A DNA stretch of 64,000 nt. It comes from Candidatus Methylomicrobium oryzae. GTDB lineage: Bacteria; Pseudomonadota; Gammaproteobacteria; Methylococcales; Methylomonadaceae. Under the pieces are notes generated by a model. The model was not told the DNA's origin and did no database searches. It saw nothing but the letters and a program-made list of their open reading frames with translations. The position numbers and the translations under genes were made by a program. Location: contig NZ_JAERVK010000002.1 of the NCBI RefSeq assembly GCF_016745425.1, positions 62,001 to 126,000 on the forward strand, given 5' to 3'. The stretch's first letter is position 1; the number at the start of each line of letters is the position of its first letter. Below, piece after piece: positions 1 to 8,364 of this stretch.

Positions 1-162
1 AATTAAAAACATCCGTTGATTATTCCGTAAACGACGGCGATTATCCACCTTGAACGGATAATCGTCTAGTTGTATAAGCCGACAGCGAGTGGCTTCGATG
101 GAGCTTTGCGAGATCGAGGTTGATCGAAACCGGCAGGTTAACACGCGCCATACCATATCTCG

Positions 163-215
163 ATCGATGCGCCTCGTTCCTCGGCACATCCTACACTTGG
201 CGCATCTTACGAGTT
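163..215. repeat. Dispersed repeat, copy 1
   Basis: About 53 bp that recurs almost exactly at 936-989. It begins ATCGATGCGCCTCGT, contains CTCGGCACATCCTAC and ends near GCGCATCTTACG. The copies differ at a few positions and by one base in length. Together they bracket the SRPBCC gene. The rest of 1-370 holds no gene that I can see; 217-360 is AT-rich and probably carries the promoter of the next gene. Confidence 0.75.
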
Positions 216-370
216 TATTTATCCGCAAAATTTTAGGCTTCTCTCTGCATGCTAAGGTTTAAATGCTTATGAAATTGAGATTTAGATTTTCCTGTTGACT
301 TTAGAACGCTCTAACATTTATGTTAGAGATTTTTTAAATCTGATCAGCTGCAATTAAAAAGAGGCACACC

Positions 371-778
371 ATGAAAATTACCGTTGCAACCTTCGTAGCT
401 GCACCTATTGAGGAAGTGTGGCGTGCATATACGACGTCCGAGGACATCAAACAGTGGAATGCTGCGTCCGATGACTGGCACACGACAGCTGCCACGGTGG
501 ATTTACGCGTTGGCGGTACCTTCTCCTCGCGAATGGAGGCGAAAGACGGCAGTATGGGGTTTGATTTCTCTGGCACTTATACGAATATCGTGAAGCACAA
601 ATTGATCGAGTATTCCTTCGGCGATCGCGCAGCGCACGTCGAGTTCGCCGATAGTCCGGAAGGCGTTAAATTAAATGTAACGTTCGACAGCGAACCAACT
701 CACTCTATCGAGCAACAGCGAGAAGGGTGGCAGGCCATTCTTAACAACTTCGCTCGCCATGTCGAGGCAAGCAGGTAG
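371..778 (+). CDS. SRPBCC (AHSA1-like) domain protein
   Basis: The 135-residue product fits the SRPBCC/START-like fold of the AHSA1 (activator of Hsp90 ATPase homologue 1-like) family. It has an N-terminal strand followed by APIEEVWRAYT and IKQWNAASDDW, a central VGGTFSSRMEAKDG, and a C-terminal helix that starts near EGWQAILNN. These are stand-alone single-domain proteins thought to bind hydrophobic ligands; the ligand cannot be told from sequence. The start is supported by GAGG nine bases upstream. There is no operon partner: purD lies beyond and is transcribed towards it. Codon use is somewhat more AT-rich than in purD, and the gene sits between two copies of a dispersed repeat, so acquisition or relocation is possible. 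Confidence 0.85.
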   Translation: MKITVATFVAAPIEEVWRAYTTSEDIKQWNAASDDWHTTAATVDLRVGGTFSSRMEAKDGSMGFDFSGTYTNIVKHKLIEYSFGDRAAHVEFADSPEGVKLNVTFDSEPTHSIEQQREGWQAILNNFARHVEASR

Positions 779-887
779 TTTCTCGTGGGGCAATATATTC
801 CCAAGACAATAGTTAAAATGCTACGGTTTCCCAGGCTTTCGAATGCGCCCAAGGGCGTTTCCGTTGATCTTGAACATTAGGCAGCGC

Positions 888-967
888 GTAGGATGTGCTG
901 AACGAAGGGAAGCGCATCATTCGCGTCACATTGCAATCGATGCGCCTCGTGCCTCGGCACATCCTAC
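888..967. repeat. Palindromic repeat; overlaps dispersed repeat copy 2 (936-989)
   Basis: GTAGGATGTGC at 888-898 is the reverse complement of GCACATCCTAC at 957-967, giving an 80-bp fold-back unit. Its right part is the second copy of the repeat at 163-215 and extends to 989. The arrangement resembles a REP or MITE-type element. No coding potential was seen between 779 and 1033. Confidence 0.7.
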
Positions 968-1033
968 AACATAGCGCATCTTACGGGTTGTGGAGGCCAT
1001 CAGATTCCGCCACCGCCTGAGTCGCCGGGTTCA

Positions 1034-1110
1034 ACCGCCGGATGCGGCAAACCGCATGTCCGGTGGTGTGGGAGAGGTAACGGGCGCAATCCCGTTACTT
1101 CCACCCGATC
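1034..1110 (+). mobile_element. Group II intron 3' remnant (domains V and VI)
   Basis: Positions 1034-1067 are exactly 34 nt and fold as a group II intron domain V. There is an 8-bp lower stem (ACCGCCGG with CCGGTGGT), a 2-nt GT bulge on the 3' side, a 6-bp upper stem (ATGCGG with CCGCAT) and a CAAA tetraloop. The triad position reads CGC, as in bacterial class C introns. Directly 3', 1071-1102 form a domain VI-like hairpin (GTAACGGG with CCCGTTAC) with an unpaired A in its lower stem, and the sequence then runs to ACCCGATC. No upstream ribozyme domains or reverse transcriptase are present, so this is a decayed 3' end. It abuts the purD stop codon in convergent orientation, a place where class C introns tend to insert (terminators). 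Confidence 0.7.
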
Positions 1111-1114
1111 AAAC

Positions 1115-2398
1115 TTACAAATTCCGGCCGATTGCCTTAAAGCCGATATCGGTCCGGTAATACACGTTTTCCCAATCGATGTTGCGCACCAGGCGGTAGG
1201 CCTTGTTCTGGGCTTCGGCGATCGTATCGCCGAGCGCGCAGGCGCAGAGCACGCGGCCGCCCGCGGTGAGGATACCTTTGCCGGATCGTACGGTGCCGGC
1301 ATGGAAAACTTTCATGTCCTTGCTTTCCGAGGCCACAAGGCCTTTGATCACTGCACCTTTCTGATAAGCGTCGGGATAACCGCCGGCCGCCATCACCACG
1401 CCGAGCGCGGCGCGCTTGTCCCACTCGCTCGTGACTTGATCAAGCCTGCCTTCCAGCGCCGTCTCGCAAAGTTCGACCAAGTCGCTCTTCATCCGCATCA
1501 TGATCGGCTGGGTTTCGGGGTCGCCGAAGCGGCAGTTGTATTCGAGCACCTTGATCGAACCGTCGAGCGCGATCATCAGCCCCGCATACAAAAAGCCGGT
1601 GTACGGCAGCCCGTCTTCGGCCATCCCTTTCAGGGTCGGCTCGATCACCTCGTTCATCACGCGCCGGTGAATTTCGGGCGTCACAACCGGCGCAGGCGAA
1701 TAGGCGCCCATGCCGCCGGTGTTCGGCCCTTTGTCGCCGTCGTCGCGGGCCTTGTGGTCCTGCGAGGTGGCCATCGCGAGCGCATGGCTGCCGTCGGCCA
1801 TCACGATGAAGCTGGCTTCCTCGCCCTGCAGAAACTCTTCGATCACGGCCCGGCTGCCGGCTTCGCCGAACACATTGCCGGACAGCATGTCTTCGACGGC
1901 GGCGACCGCTTCGGCTTCGGTCTGCGCGACAATCACGCCTTTGCCGGCCGCAAGCCCGTCAGCTTTTACCACGATCGGCGCACCCTGCTCTCTAATGTAG
2001 GCGATGGCGCGATCCTTATCGGTGAAAGTCTGGTAGGCGGCGGTCGGAATCTGGTGGCGGACCATGAAATCCTTGCAGAAGCTTTTCGAGCCTTCGAGTT
2101 GCGCGGCTGCGGCGGTCGGACCGAAACATTTGAGGCCGGCTTCCCGAAAGCGATCGACGATCCCCAGCACCAGAGGCACTTCGGGACCGACGATGGTCAG
2201 GCCGATCGCGTGTTGTTTCGCGAAGTCGAGCAAGCCTGAAATGTCGTCGACCGCAATCGCAACGTTTTCGATGCCGGGCTCCAGCGCTGTACCCGCGTTG
2301 CCGGGCGCGACGAAGACTTTTTCGGCTTTCGGAGATTGTTTGGCCTTCCAGGCCAGGGCGTGTTCACGGCCGCCGCTGCCGACGATGAGAATCTGCAT
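1115..2398 (-). CDS. purD: Phosphoribosylamine-glycine ligase
   Basis: PurD catalyses the second step of de novo purine synthesis: phosphoribosylamine, glycine and ATP give glycinamide ribonucleotide. The protein (427 residues from the chosen start) begins with the classic MQILIVGSGGREHALAWK. It carries the ATP-grasp signature regions PIVVKADGLAAGKGV and the PurD signature RFGDPETQ, and it is full length. An in-frame ATG four codons upstream exists (2410), but MQIL matches the family start. It lies downstream of purH with a MITE-like repeat between them. Its 3' end abuts the group II intron remnant, which may have replaced the original terminator. Confidence 0.97.
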   Translation of the reverse strand: MQILIVGSGGREHALAWKAKQSPKAEKVFVAPGNAGTALEPGIENVAIAVDDISGLLDFAKQHAIGLTIVGPEVPLVLGIVDRFREAGLKCFGPTAAAAQLEGSKSFCKDFMVRHQIPTAAYQTFTDKDRAIAYIREQGAPIVVKADGLAAGKGVIVAQTEAEAVAAVEDMLSGNVFGEAGSRAVIEEFLQGEEASFIVMADGSHALAMATSQDHKARDDGDKGPNTGGMGAYSPAPVVTPEIHRRVMNEVIEPTLKGMAEDGLPYTGFLYAGLMIALDGSIKVLEYNCRFGDPETQPIMMRMKSDLVELCETALEGRLDQVTSEWDKRAALGVVMAAGGYPDAYQKGAVIKGLVASESKDMKVFHAGTVRSGKGILTAGGRVLCACALGDTIAEAQNKAYRLVRNIDWENVYYRTDIGFKAIGRNL

Positions 2399-2440
2399 AA
2401 TGTTCAGCAAGAAAAGTTATAAACGGTAGAAGAGAAAAAA

Positions 2441-2587
2441 TGTAGGGTGGATTATACGGTGCGCACTTGGATAGCATCTATTATGGTCGCGCGCCGTAAC
2501 CCACCAGGTTGCCAGGCGGGTTCGACGCGCGGAAAACTCTGCCTAACTCAGAAGATAAAGAGCACAGCGCGTCGAACCCACCCTACA
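2441..2587. repeat. MITE-like element between purH and purD
   Basis: A 147-bp unit bounded by perfect 10-bp terminal inverted repeats, TGTAGGGTGG at 2441-2450 and CCACCCTACA at 2578-2587. It contains further GCGCG-rich self-complementary stretches and no gene. GTAGGGTGG also occurs inside the repeat at 40576-40734, so this is a dispersed family. It separates purH from purD and could affect read-through between them. Confidence 0.7.
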
Positions 2588-2596
2588 TTTTATCGA

Positions 2597-4156
2597 TTAA
2601 TGCCTGAAGTGGCGCATGCCGGTAAAGACCATCGCCATGCCATGCTCGTCGGCCGCGGCGATCACTTCTTCGTCGCGGATCGAGCCGCCGGGGTGAATGA
2701 CCGCGGTAATGCCGGCCTTGGCAGCTGCATCGATGCCGTCCCGAAATGGGAAGAACGCATCCGAGGCCATAACCGAGCCGGGCACCACCAATCCTTCGTC
2801 GGCCGCCTTGATCCCGGCGATTTTCGCCGAATAGACCCGGCTCATCTGTCCCGCGCCGATCCCGATCGTCTGCCGGTCTTTGCCGTAAACGATCGCATTC
2901 GATTTGACGAATTTGGCGACTTTCCAAACGAACAGCAGATCGCCGAGCTCTTCGGCGGTCGGCGCGCGCTTGCTGACGACCTGGATGTCGTGCACGCCGA
3001 TCCGACCGTTGTCCCGGTTCTGCACCAAGAGGCCGCCCGCGACGCGCTTGAAGTCGAAACCGGGCGTGTCGACGCTTTGCCAGGCGCCGGATTCGAGCAC
3101 GCGCACGTTCTGCTTCGCCGCGAGCACGTTCCGCGCTGCCGGACTGACCGTCGGCGCGATGATCACCTCGACGAACTGGCGCTTGACGATTTCGGCCGCG
3201 GTGGCTTCGTCGAGCTCGCGGTTGAAGGCGATGATCCCGCCGAACGCCGAGGTCGGATCGGTCGCATAGGCTCGGTCATAGGCCGCGAGCAGCGAATCGG
3301 CTTCGGCGACGCCGCACGGATTCGCATGCTTCACGATCACGCAGGTCGGCTGTTGGTCGAACGACTTCACACACTCGAGCGCCGCATCCGCATCGGCGAT
3401 GTTGTTATAGGACAGCGCCTTGCCTTGCAGTTGCATCGCTGCCGCGATCGTGCCGGCAGGCGGATTTTTTTCCTGGTAAAACGCCGCGGCTTGGTGCGGA
3501 TTCTCGCCGTAGCGCATCGTTTCTTTCAGATAAAACTGCAAATTCAGCGTGTCGGGAAACGGCTGTTCGTTGATCTTGGCCAGATAAGTCGCGATCGCGG
3601 TGTCGTAGCGCGCAGTATGCGCGAAACTGGTTAACGATAGTTTGAAGCGGGTCGCGAGACTTAGGCTGTTATGCTGATCTTTCAGTTCGGCCAGCACCGA
3701 AGCGTAATCGGCCGGATCGACCACGACCGCGACATCGTTATAGTTTTTCGCGGCGGCGCGGATCATCGTCGGCCCGCCGATATCGATGTTTTCGATGGCG
3801 GTTTCGAGATCGCAGTCCGGCTTGCTGATCGTCTGCTCGAACGGGTACAAGTTGACCACAACCAGATCAATCGGCTCGATCCCATGCGCGGCCATCACTG
3901 GGTCGTCTATCCCGCGCCGGCCCAAAATACCGCCGTGAATCTTCGGATGCAGCGTCTTCACGCGGCCGTCCATCATCTCCGGGAAACCGGTATGCTCGGA
4001 AACGTCGGTCACCGGAATCTTGTTTTCCGCCAAGGTCTTGGCGGTGCCGCCGGTGGACAGGATGGCGATGCCGAGCTCGCTGAGTTCGCGGCAGAAATCG
4101 ACGATTCCGGTCTTATCGGAAACGCTGACCAGCGCGCGTTTGATCGTTTTATTCAT
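2597..4156 (-). CDS. purH: Bifunctional AICAR formyltransferase / IMP cyclohydrolase
   Basis: PurH performs the last two steps of IMP synthesis: 10-formyl-THF-dependent formylation of AICAR, then ring closure. The 519-residue protein has the N-terminal MGS-like cyclohydrolase domain ([39 protein letters not shown]) and the C-terminal transformylase domain with [11 protein letters not shown]. It ends with [12 protein letters not shown] and FTGMRHFRH. Length is normal for the family. The gene sits between fis and purD, the usual gammaproteobacterial grouping, 46 bp downstream of fis. Confidence 0.98.
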   Translation of the reverse strand: MNKTIKRALVSVSDKTGIVDFCRELSELGIAILSTGGTAKTLAENKIPVTDVSEHTGFPEMMDGRVKTLHPKIHGGILGRRGIDDPVMAAHGIEPIDLVVVNLYPFEQTISKPDCDLETAIENIDIGGPTMIRAAAKNYNDVAVVVDPADYASVLAELKDQHNSLSLATRFKLSLTSFAHTARYDTAIATYLAKINEQPFPDTLNLQFYLKETMRYGENPHQAAAFYQEKNPPAGTIAAAMQLQGKALSYNNIADADAALECVKSFDQQPTCVIVKHANPCGVAEADSLLAAYDRAYATDPTSAFGGIIAFNRELDEATAAEIVKRQFVEVIIAPTVSPAARNVLAAKQNVRVLESGAWQSVDTPGFDFKRVAGGLLVQNRDNGRIGVHDIQVVSKRAPTAEELGDLLFVWKVAKFVKSNAIVYGKDRQTIGIGAGQMSRVYSAKIAGIKAADEGLVVPGSVMASDAFFPFRDGIDAAAKAGITAVIHPGGSIRDEEVIAAADEHGMAMVFTGMRHFRH

Positions 4157-4202
4157 GGGTAATTGAAAAGGTGGAAAAAATCGGGGAGTAAAAAATTTCG
4201 GA

Positions 4203-4529
4203 TCAGGACAAACCGTATTGTTCCAGCTTTTTGCGCAGCGTGCTGCGGCTCAGGCCCAGCGCCTTCGCGGCTTTGGTCTGGTTATAGCCGCAATGGCGCA
4301 AAGCCGACTCGAGCAAAGGTTTTTCGATTTCGTTCATGACGATCGCATAAAGATTGGCGACGTCGTGATCTTTCATCTGTGCGAAGTACAGGTCGATGGC
4401 CTGCTTGACGTGCGCCGACAAGGGAATCGAGTGCGTAGCGTTGGGATCCAAGTGAGTTTCTCTTTTTTCTAGCTGACCGCTGGGTCCGCGGTCAAAACTG
4501 TCTGTGGGGGAGTTATCGGATGTTTCCAT
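4203..4529 (-). CDS. fis: DNA-binding protein Fis
   Basis: Fis is a nucleoid-associated DNA-bending protein that activates rRNA and many growth-phase genes. The 108-residue product keeps the whole C-terminal part of the family: a dimerisation helix region with [18 protein letters not shown] and a helix-turn-helix ending [20 protein letters not shown]. The N-terminal 30 residues are variable and polar, as in other non-enteric Fis proteins. It follows dusB by 19 bp; dusB-fis is a conserved operon in Gammaproteobacteria, so the two are very probably co-transcribed. Confidence 0.95.
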   Translation of the reverse strand: METSDNSPTDSFDRGPSGQLEKRETHLDPNATHSIPLSAHVKQAIDLYFAQMKDHDVANLYAIVMNEIEKPLLESALRHCGYNQTKAAKALGLSRSTLRKKLEQYGLS

Positions 4530-4548
4530 AAAATGTTCAACCCGACGG

Positions 4549-5517
4549 TTACGTTAAAAAATCCAGCGCCAGATGCACCAAGCGCAGCTGCTCTGCGGAT
4601 TGGGTGGCGGTATTGATCCTTTGCAGGATATCCCGGCCAATCGAGCCGAAAGGCCCCAAATACCAGCCGATGTGTTTGCGGGCGATTCTAACGCCGGTCG
4701 ACTCGCCGTAGAAATCGTACAATTGCTCGAGGTGCGAGACGATCGTGTCCTTAATTGCCGCGGCAGACGGCTCCCAGCGCTTCTCGCCGCTCTCGAAAAA
4801 GCGCAGGATCTGTTCGAATATCCAGGGATTGCCGCAGGCGGCGCGGCCGATCATGAGGCCGTCGGCACCTGTTCTATCGAGCACGAACCGGGCCTTTTCG
4901 GGGCTGTCGATATCGCCGTTGGCGATCACCGGCATCCGGACAGCCTGCTTGACCGCCGCAATCGTGTCATATTCCGCCTCGCCGTTGAACTTGCAGGCAC
5001 GGGTGCGCCCGTGTACGGTCACTGCCGCGATGCCGGCGCTTTCGGCAATCCGCGCAATCGCGACTGCATTCCGGTTTTGCACATCCCAGCCGGTCCGGAT
5101 CTTCAGGGTGACCGGCACCTCGACGGCAGCAACCACCGCATCGAGAATTCTGCCGACCCGCTTTTCGTCTTTCAGCAGCGCGGAGCCGGCCGCCACCGAA
5201 CAGACCTTCTTGGCGGGACAGCCCATGTTGATATCGATGATATGGGCGCCACGGTCGACATTGAATCTTGCCGCGTCCGCCATTTGTGCGGGTTCGGTGC
5301 CGAGTATCTGCACCGATCGAACGTTGCTTTCGCCGAAGCCGTCCGATTTCAGCAGCGTCCGGGCATGCAGGCGCAAGGCCGGATTGGATGCGGTCATTTC
5401 CGAAACGGTCAGCCCCGCGCCGAATCGCTTACAGATTTCGCGAAACGGACGGTCGGTAATACCCGCCATCGGCGCCAAAACCAGATTATTAGCGAGTTGG
5501 TAAGGACCTATCCGCAT
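4549..5517 (-). CDS. dusB: tRNA dihydrouridine synthase B
   Basis: DusB is an FMN enzyme that reduces specific uridines in tRNA to dihydrouridine. The TIM-barrel hallmarks are present: LVLAPMAGITDRPFR near the N-terminus, the catalytic-Cys motif INMGCPAKKV, VTLKIRTGW, VHGRTRACKFNG, VIANGDI and GLMIGRAACGNPWIF. The start is placed at MRIGPYQL (5517), which matches E. coli DusB; an upstream ATG at 5535 would add six residues. It is the first gene of dusB-fis. The 214 bp upstream (5518-5731) hold no gene that I can support. Confidence 0.96.
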   Translation of the reverse strand: MRIGPYQLANNLVLAPMAGITDRPFREICKRFGAGLTVSEMTASNPALRLHARTLLKSDGFGESNVRSVQILGTEPAQMADAARFNVDRGAHIIDINMGCPAKKVCSVAAGSALLKDEKRVGRILDAVVAAVEVPVTLKIRTGWDVQNRNAVAIARIAESAGIAAVTVHGRTRACKFNGEAEYDTIAAVKQAVRMPVIANGDIDSPEKARFVLDRTGADGLMIGRAACGNPWIFEQILRFFESGEKRWEPSAAAIKDTIVSHLEQLYDFYGESTGVRIARKHIGWYLGPFGSIGRDILQRINTATQSAEQLRLVHLALDFLT

Positions 5518-5731
5518 CGGGTTCCACACAAACAAAAAACAGAAAGTAAAACCCGCGGCAGCGGTGGATAATCAAGCTAGTGCGCAGCGTCCCTGCGATG
5601 CGGGCAGCTGCGCCTGTAGGTCGGGATACGGCAAAAAACCTGCCGGTATCTAAAATTCGATTCCGGAAGCGGCTGCCTCCGGGCACCGCTCCCTGATTGG
5701 CCGGCCCATTATCGGCCGGACCTGAACTCAA

Positions 5732-6289
5732 TCAGACGGATGAGCCGGTCGCCGCCTTTTTGGCCGCCTCGGCTTCTTCATTCCAAATCGGATTCTCGAG
5801 GTCTTCTTTGTTCAGTTTGACGCGGTCTTCAGGATAAATATGCCAGAAAGACTGGTCGATCTTCGCATTGCTGTAGCCTTCCTTCTTTTCGTGAGTGAAA
5901 GGGCACCACCAGTTTTCGACGATCTTGACCATGTAGGCGTGCCATTCGAACACCGCGACGCTGACCGGGCAATACCAAGTGCAATTCAGAATCCAGTACA
6001 GCTTCGACTGCGACAGGCTGGCCTTGAACGAGCCGTCCATCGTGATCTGGCTTTTCAGGTTATAGCGGTGGCTGTCCTTGGCGGGCAGAAACGCCGAGAA
6101 AGGCTTGATGTTGCGGCCGCCGATCAGGTGCAAATGAAAATAAACCATGTAGGCGCTCAGGAATACGAACGGCAAAGTCACGATCGGCAGATACACGAAC
6201 ACGAGGCCGATCGCCCGGCGCCAGACCGGAACCTGTTTATGATATTTGCCGATCTCGGCGCGGCCGGAACATGATTCACAAGCTTTCAT
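5732..6289 (-). CDS. Uncharacterised Cys/Trp/Tyr-rich membrane protein
   Basis: I do not recognise this 185-residue protein. It starts with a CxxC (Cys4, Cys7). One strong hydrophobic helix spans about residues 26-50, followed by YFHLHLIGG. The soluble remainder is rich in Trp and Tyr and has more Cys (NCTWYCPVSV and WWCPFTHEKK), ending in an acidic/Ala tail. The next gene upstream ends two bases before it and encodes a small metal-binding finger of the type found in copper P-type ATPases, so the two are surely co-expressed. A metal or redox role at the membrane is only inference. It could be a lineage-specific protein. Confidence 0.8.
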   Translation of the reverse strand: MKACESCSGRAEIGKYHKQVPVWRRAIGLVFVYLPIVTLPFVFLSAYMVYFHLHLIGGRNIKPFSAFLPAKDSHRYNLKSQITMDGSFKASLSQSKLYWILNCTWYCPVSVAVFEWHAYMVKIVENWWCPFTHEKKEGYSNAKIDQSFWHIYPEDRVKLNKEDLENPIWNEEAEAAKKAATGSSV

Positions 6290-6291
6290 TG

Positions 6292-6486
6292 TTATTCTTT
6301 ATCCTCGTTTTTATTGGTTGATGTGCTTGTCGATACCGTGTTGCTATCGTTAAGCAGTTGATAGATGCTCAGGCAGCCGGCGCAGCAAAACTTCAACATC
6401 CCTTCGGGAGTTTGCAACGTAAAGCCTTCGATTTCAACAGGCTGGCCGCAGAGAACGCAAAAGTCGCGATATTCTACCTTGGTCAT
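6292..6486 (-). CDS. Small Cys-rich protein with a P-type-ATPase-like metal-binding finger
   Basis: The protein has 64 residues with the pattern DFCVLCGQPV ... FCCAGCLSIYQLL. This is the Cys-rich segment known from the N-terminus of heavy-metal P-type ATPases (Pfam ATPase-cat_bd family), here as a stand-alone protein. The C-terminus is a polar Ser/Thr/Asn/Lys tail. The ATG at 6486 is chosen because GAGG lies eight bases upstream; a TTG one codon earlier is less likely. It forms a two-gene unit with the uncharacterised membrane protein downstream and follows rlmI by 18 bp. Metal binding is likely from the cysteines; the ion and function are unknown. Confidence 0.82.
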   Translation of the reverse strand: MTKVEYRDFCVLCGQPVEIEGFTLQTPEGMLKFCCAGCLSIYQLLNDSNTVSTSTSTNKNEDKE

Positions 6487-6504
6487 CAAGATGCCTCAAT
6501 GACT

Positions 6505-7701
6505 TTATAAAGCGGACGAAACCGAACAGAAAAAGGTTTTCAAATACTGAGTCTCCGGAATCGCGGGATCGATCGGATGATCGGGCCCCTGGCCGCCCTG
6601 GGCGATAAAAGTCAGATGCCGGTCGATATGACGTCCGGACGAACGCAGGATTTCGTGCAGATCTTCGCGGCTCAGATGGAACGAGCAGGAGGCCGAAATC
6701 AATAGGCCGTTTTTTGCAAGTACCTGCAGCGCCAGATGATTCAATCGCCGATAGGCCTCGTAACCTTGCTGGTAATCCTTCTTGCGTTTGATCAGCGCGG
6801 GCGGGTCGAGCACGATCATATCATAGAGCCGGCGCTCCTGGCGCGCCTGTTTCAAAAAATCGAACACGTCGCTGTGCGCGAACCGCATCCTGTCTTCAAC
6901 GCCGTTCAGGGCGGCATTTTCGCGCGCCAGCTGCAGCGCCGCTTCGGAGCCGTCCACGCAGGTCACTTCGAGCGCACCGGCCCGCGCCGCCGGAATCGAC
7001 CAGGCGCCGGTGTACGAAAACAAATCCAAAATCCGCTGTCCCTTCGCGATCCGGGCCAGTTCCGCCCGGCTCATCCGGTGGTCGTAAAACCAGCCGGTTT
7101 TCTGGCCGCCCAGGATGTCGACCCGGAAGTTGGCGCCGTTTTCTTCGATGATCAGGGAATCGGGCAATGCACCGTAGGCCACGGCCGATTCCATCGGCAA
7201 GCCTTCGAGCTGGCGCTGGCTGTTGTCGTTTTTCAGCACGATCGCGGCCGGATTCAGCAAGTCGACCAGCGCGGCCAGCAAGGCCTCCTTGCGTTGTTCG
7301 ATCCCGGCCGTAGTGATCTGTACGGACAAGACTTCGCCAAAACGATCGATGACAAGTCCCGGCAACCCGTCGCTCTCGCCGAACACCAGCCGGTAATAGG
7401 GTTTATCGAACACTTTCTCGCGCTTTGCCAGCGCAGTGCCGATCCGGTCCTTGAAGAAATTCGGCCCGCATTTCAGATTCGGCTTGCGCGACAACAGGCG
7501 CGCGCAAATCAGCGCATTCGGGTTCACATACGCGGTGCCGAGCGGCTTGCCGTCATGCGCGGCCACCTGCGCCAGGTCGCCGGGCGCAAAGCGGTTCAGC
7601 GGCGAGCGTTTGATGTCGACTTCATTGCTGAATATCCACAAGTGCCCGAGCCGGAGGCGCTTGTCTTCGTTTTTCTTGAGAAAAAGTTCGGGGATGTCCA
7701 T
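6505..7701 (-). CDS. rlmI: 23S rRNA m5C1962 methyltransferase RlmI
   Basis: RlmI methylates C5 of cytosine 1962 in 23S rRNA using S-adenosylmethionine. The 398-residue protein has an N-terminal PUA domain (about 1-75, with GHLWIFSNEVD) and an EEHEE-type middle domain (YRLVFGESDGLPGLVIDRF). The Rossmann methyltransferase domain carries ILDLFSYTGAWS (SAM binding), DMIVLDPPALIK and the catalytic-Cys segment LISASCSFHLS. Length is normal. It lies in a tight run with the DUF3426 gene (3 bp upstream) and the Cys-rich finger gene. Confidence 0.93.
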   Translation of the reverse strand: MDIPELFLKKNEDKRLRLGHLWIFSNEVDIKRSPLNRFAPGDLAQVAAHDGKPLGTAYVNPNALICARLLSRKPNLKCGPNFFKDRIGTALAKREKVFDKPYYRLVFGESDGLPGLVIDRFGEVLSVQITTAGIEQRKEALLAALVDLLNPAAIVLKNDNSQRQLEGLPMESAVAYGALPDSLIIEENGANFRVDILGGQKTGWFYDHRMSRAELARIAKGQRILDLFSYTGAWSIPAARAGALEVTCVDGSEAALQLARENAALNGVEDRMRFAHSDVFDFLKQARQERRLYDMIVLDPPALIKRKKDYQQGYEAYRRLNHLALQVLAKNGLLISASCSFHLSREDLHEILRSSGRHIDRHLTFIAQGGQGPDHPIDPAIPETQYLKTFFCSVSSAL

Positions 7702-7704
7702 GTC

Positions 7705-8358
7705 TTAATAACTGAGATCGAAATGAAAACCGCCGACCTTGGTTTGCGTCGGGGCGATTTCAAAACTGATTTCGGCCGCGCTGTTCGCGGCCAATTGCGC
7801 ACTTTCCGGCTGCCCGGCAAGATATTCGCCCGGCTGAAACAGCCGGTATGCAAACGGCTGGCCGCCGTAAGAGAGCAGGGTCAGGCCGATGGCCGGATAG
7901 CGCATCGAAAATGCCGCCTCGTTGTTCAGCACCAGCTTGAACGCATAATGCCGGTTCGGCAGCTCGCTGAACGAATTGTGCAGGATGCTGAGTTCGGCCA
8001 AATTTCGATAATCGGGCAATCTGCAATGCAAGGCACCGCAAAGGTTTTCCAGGGCCGTACGCAATTTTGGGTTTTGCAAAGTGCGGCCGCCTTCGAAATA
8101 GATGCCTTGCGCAATCAGCAGGGCGATGCCGGTAAAAACTCCGAAGCGCCACACCCGCGGGCTGCGCGTTTTTTTTTCGGCCCACGGCTCATCGTTGGGC
8201 GGGATATCGGTAACCGCCTGCGTTTCGGTCTCGGCCAAGGTCGCCAGTGCATCGAACACCGCAGCGCAGCGACTGCAGCGCACCATGCCCCGGCCGCTGC
8301 GCAGCGCTTCCGGGGTAATCGCCTGCGTCGTCAGACATTCGGGGCAGCGGGTAAACAT
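7705..8358 (-). CDS. Zinc-finger, membrane-anchored DUF3426 protein
   Basis: The 217-residue protein has an N-terminal MJ0042-type zinc ribbon (TRCPECLT ... MVRCSRCAAVFD, about residues 3-36) and a polar linker. One transmembrane helix follows (about 68-88), then a periplasmic DUF3426-type beta domain with LPNRHYAFKLVLNN and the typical FQPGEYL region. The family is widespread next to prmA in Proteobacteria, but its role is not established. Here it lies 6 bp downstream of prmA and 3 bp upstream of rlmI, so it belongs to that operon. Confidence 0.88.
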   Translation of the reverse strand: MFTRCPECLTTQAITPEALRSGRGMVRCSRCAAVFDALATLAETETQAVTDIPPNDEPWAEKKTRSPRVWRFGVFTGIALLIAQGIYFEGGRTLQNPKLRTALENLCGALHCRLPDYRNLAELSILHNSFSELPNRHYAFKLVLNNEAAFSMRYPAIGLTLLSYGGQPFAYRLFQPGEYLAGQPESAQLAANSAAEISFEIAPTQTKVGGFHFDLSY

Positions 8359-8364
8359 CGCGGC

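Noticed and set aside
1301-2239. Long plus-strand open frame (312 codons) opposite purD
   Set aside because: It mirrors a clear purD frame, lacks any domain and is Arg/Gly/His/Phe-rich as expected of a GC-biased antisense shadow.
5518-5731. Minus-strand frame of 80 codons upstream of dusB
   Set aside because: It overlaps the dusB start and has low-information composition.
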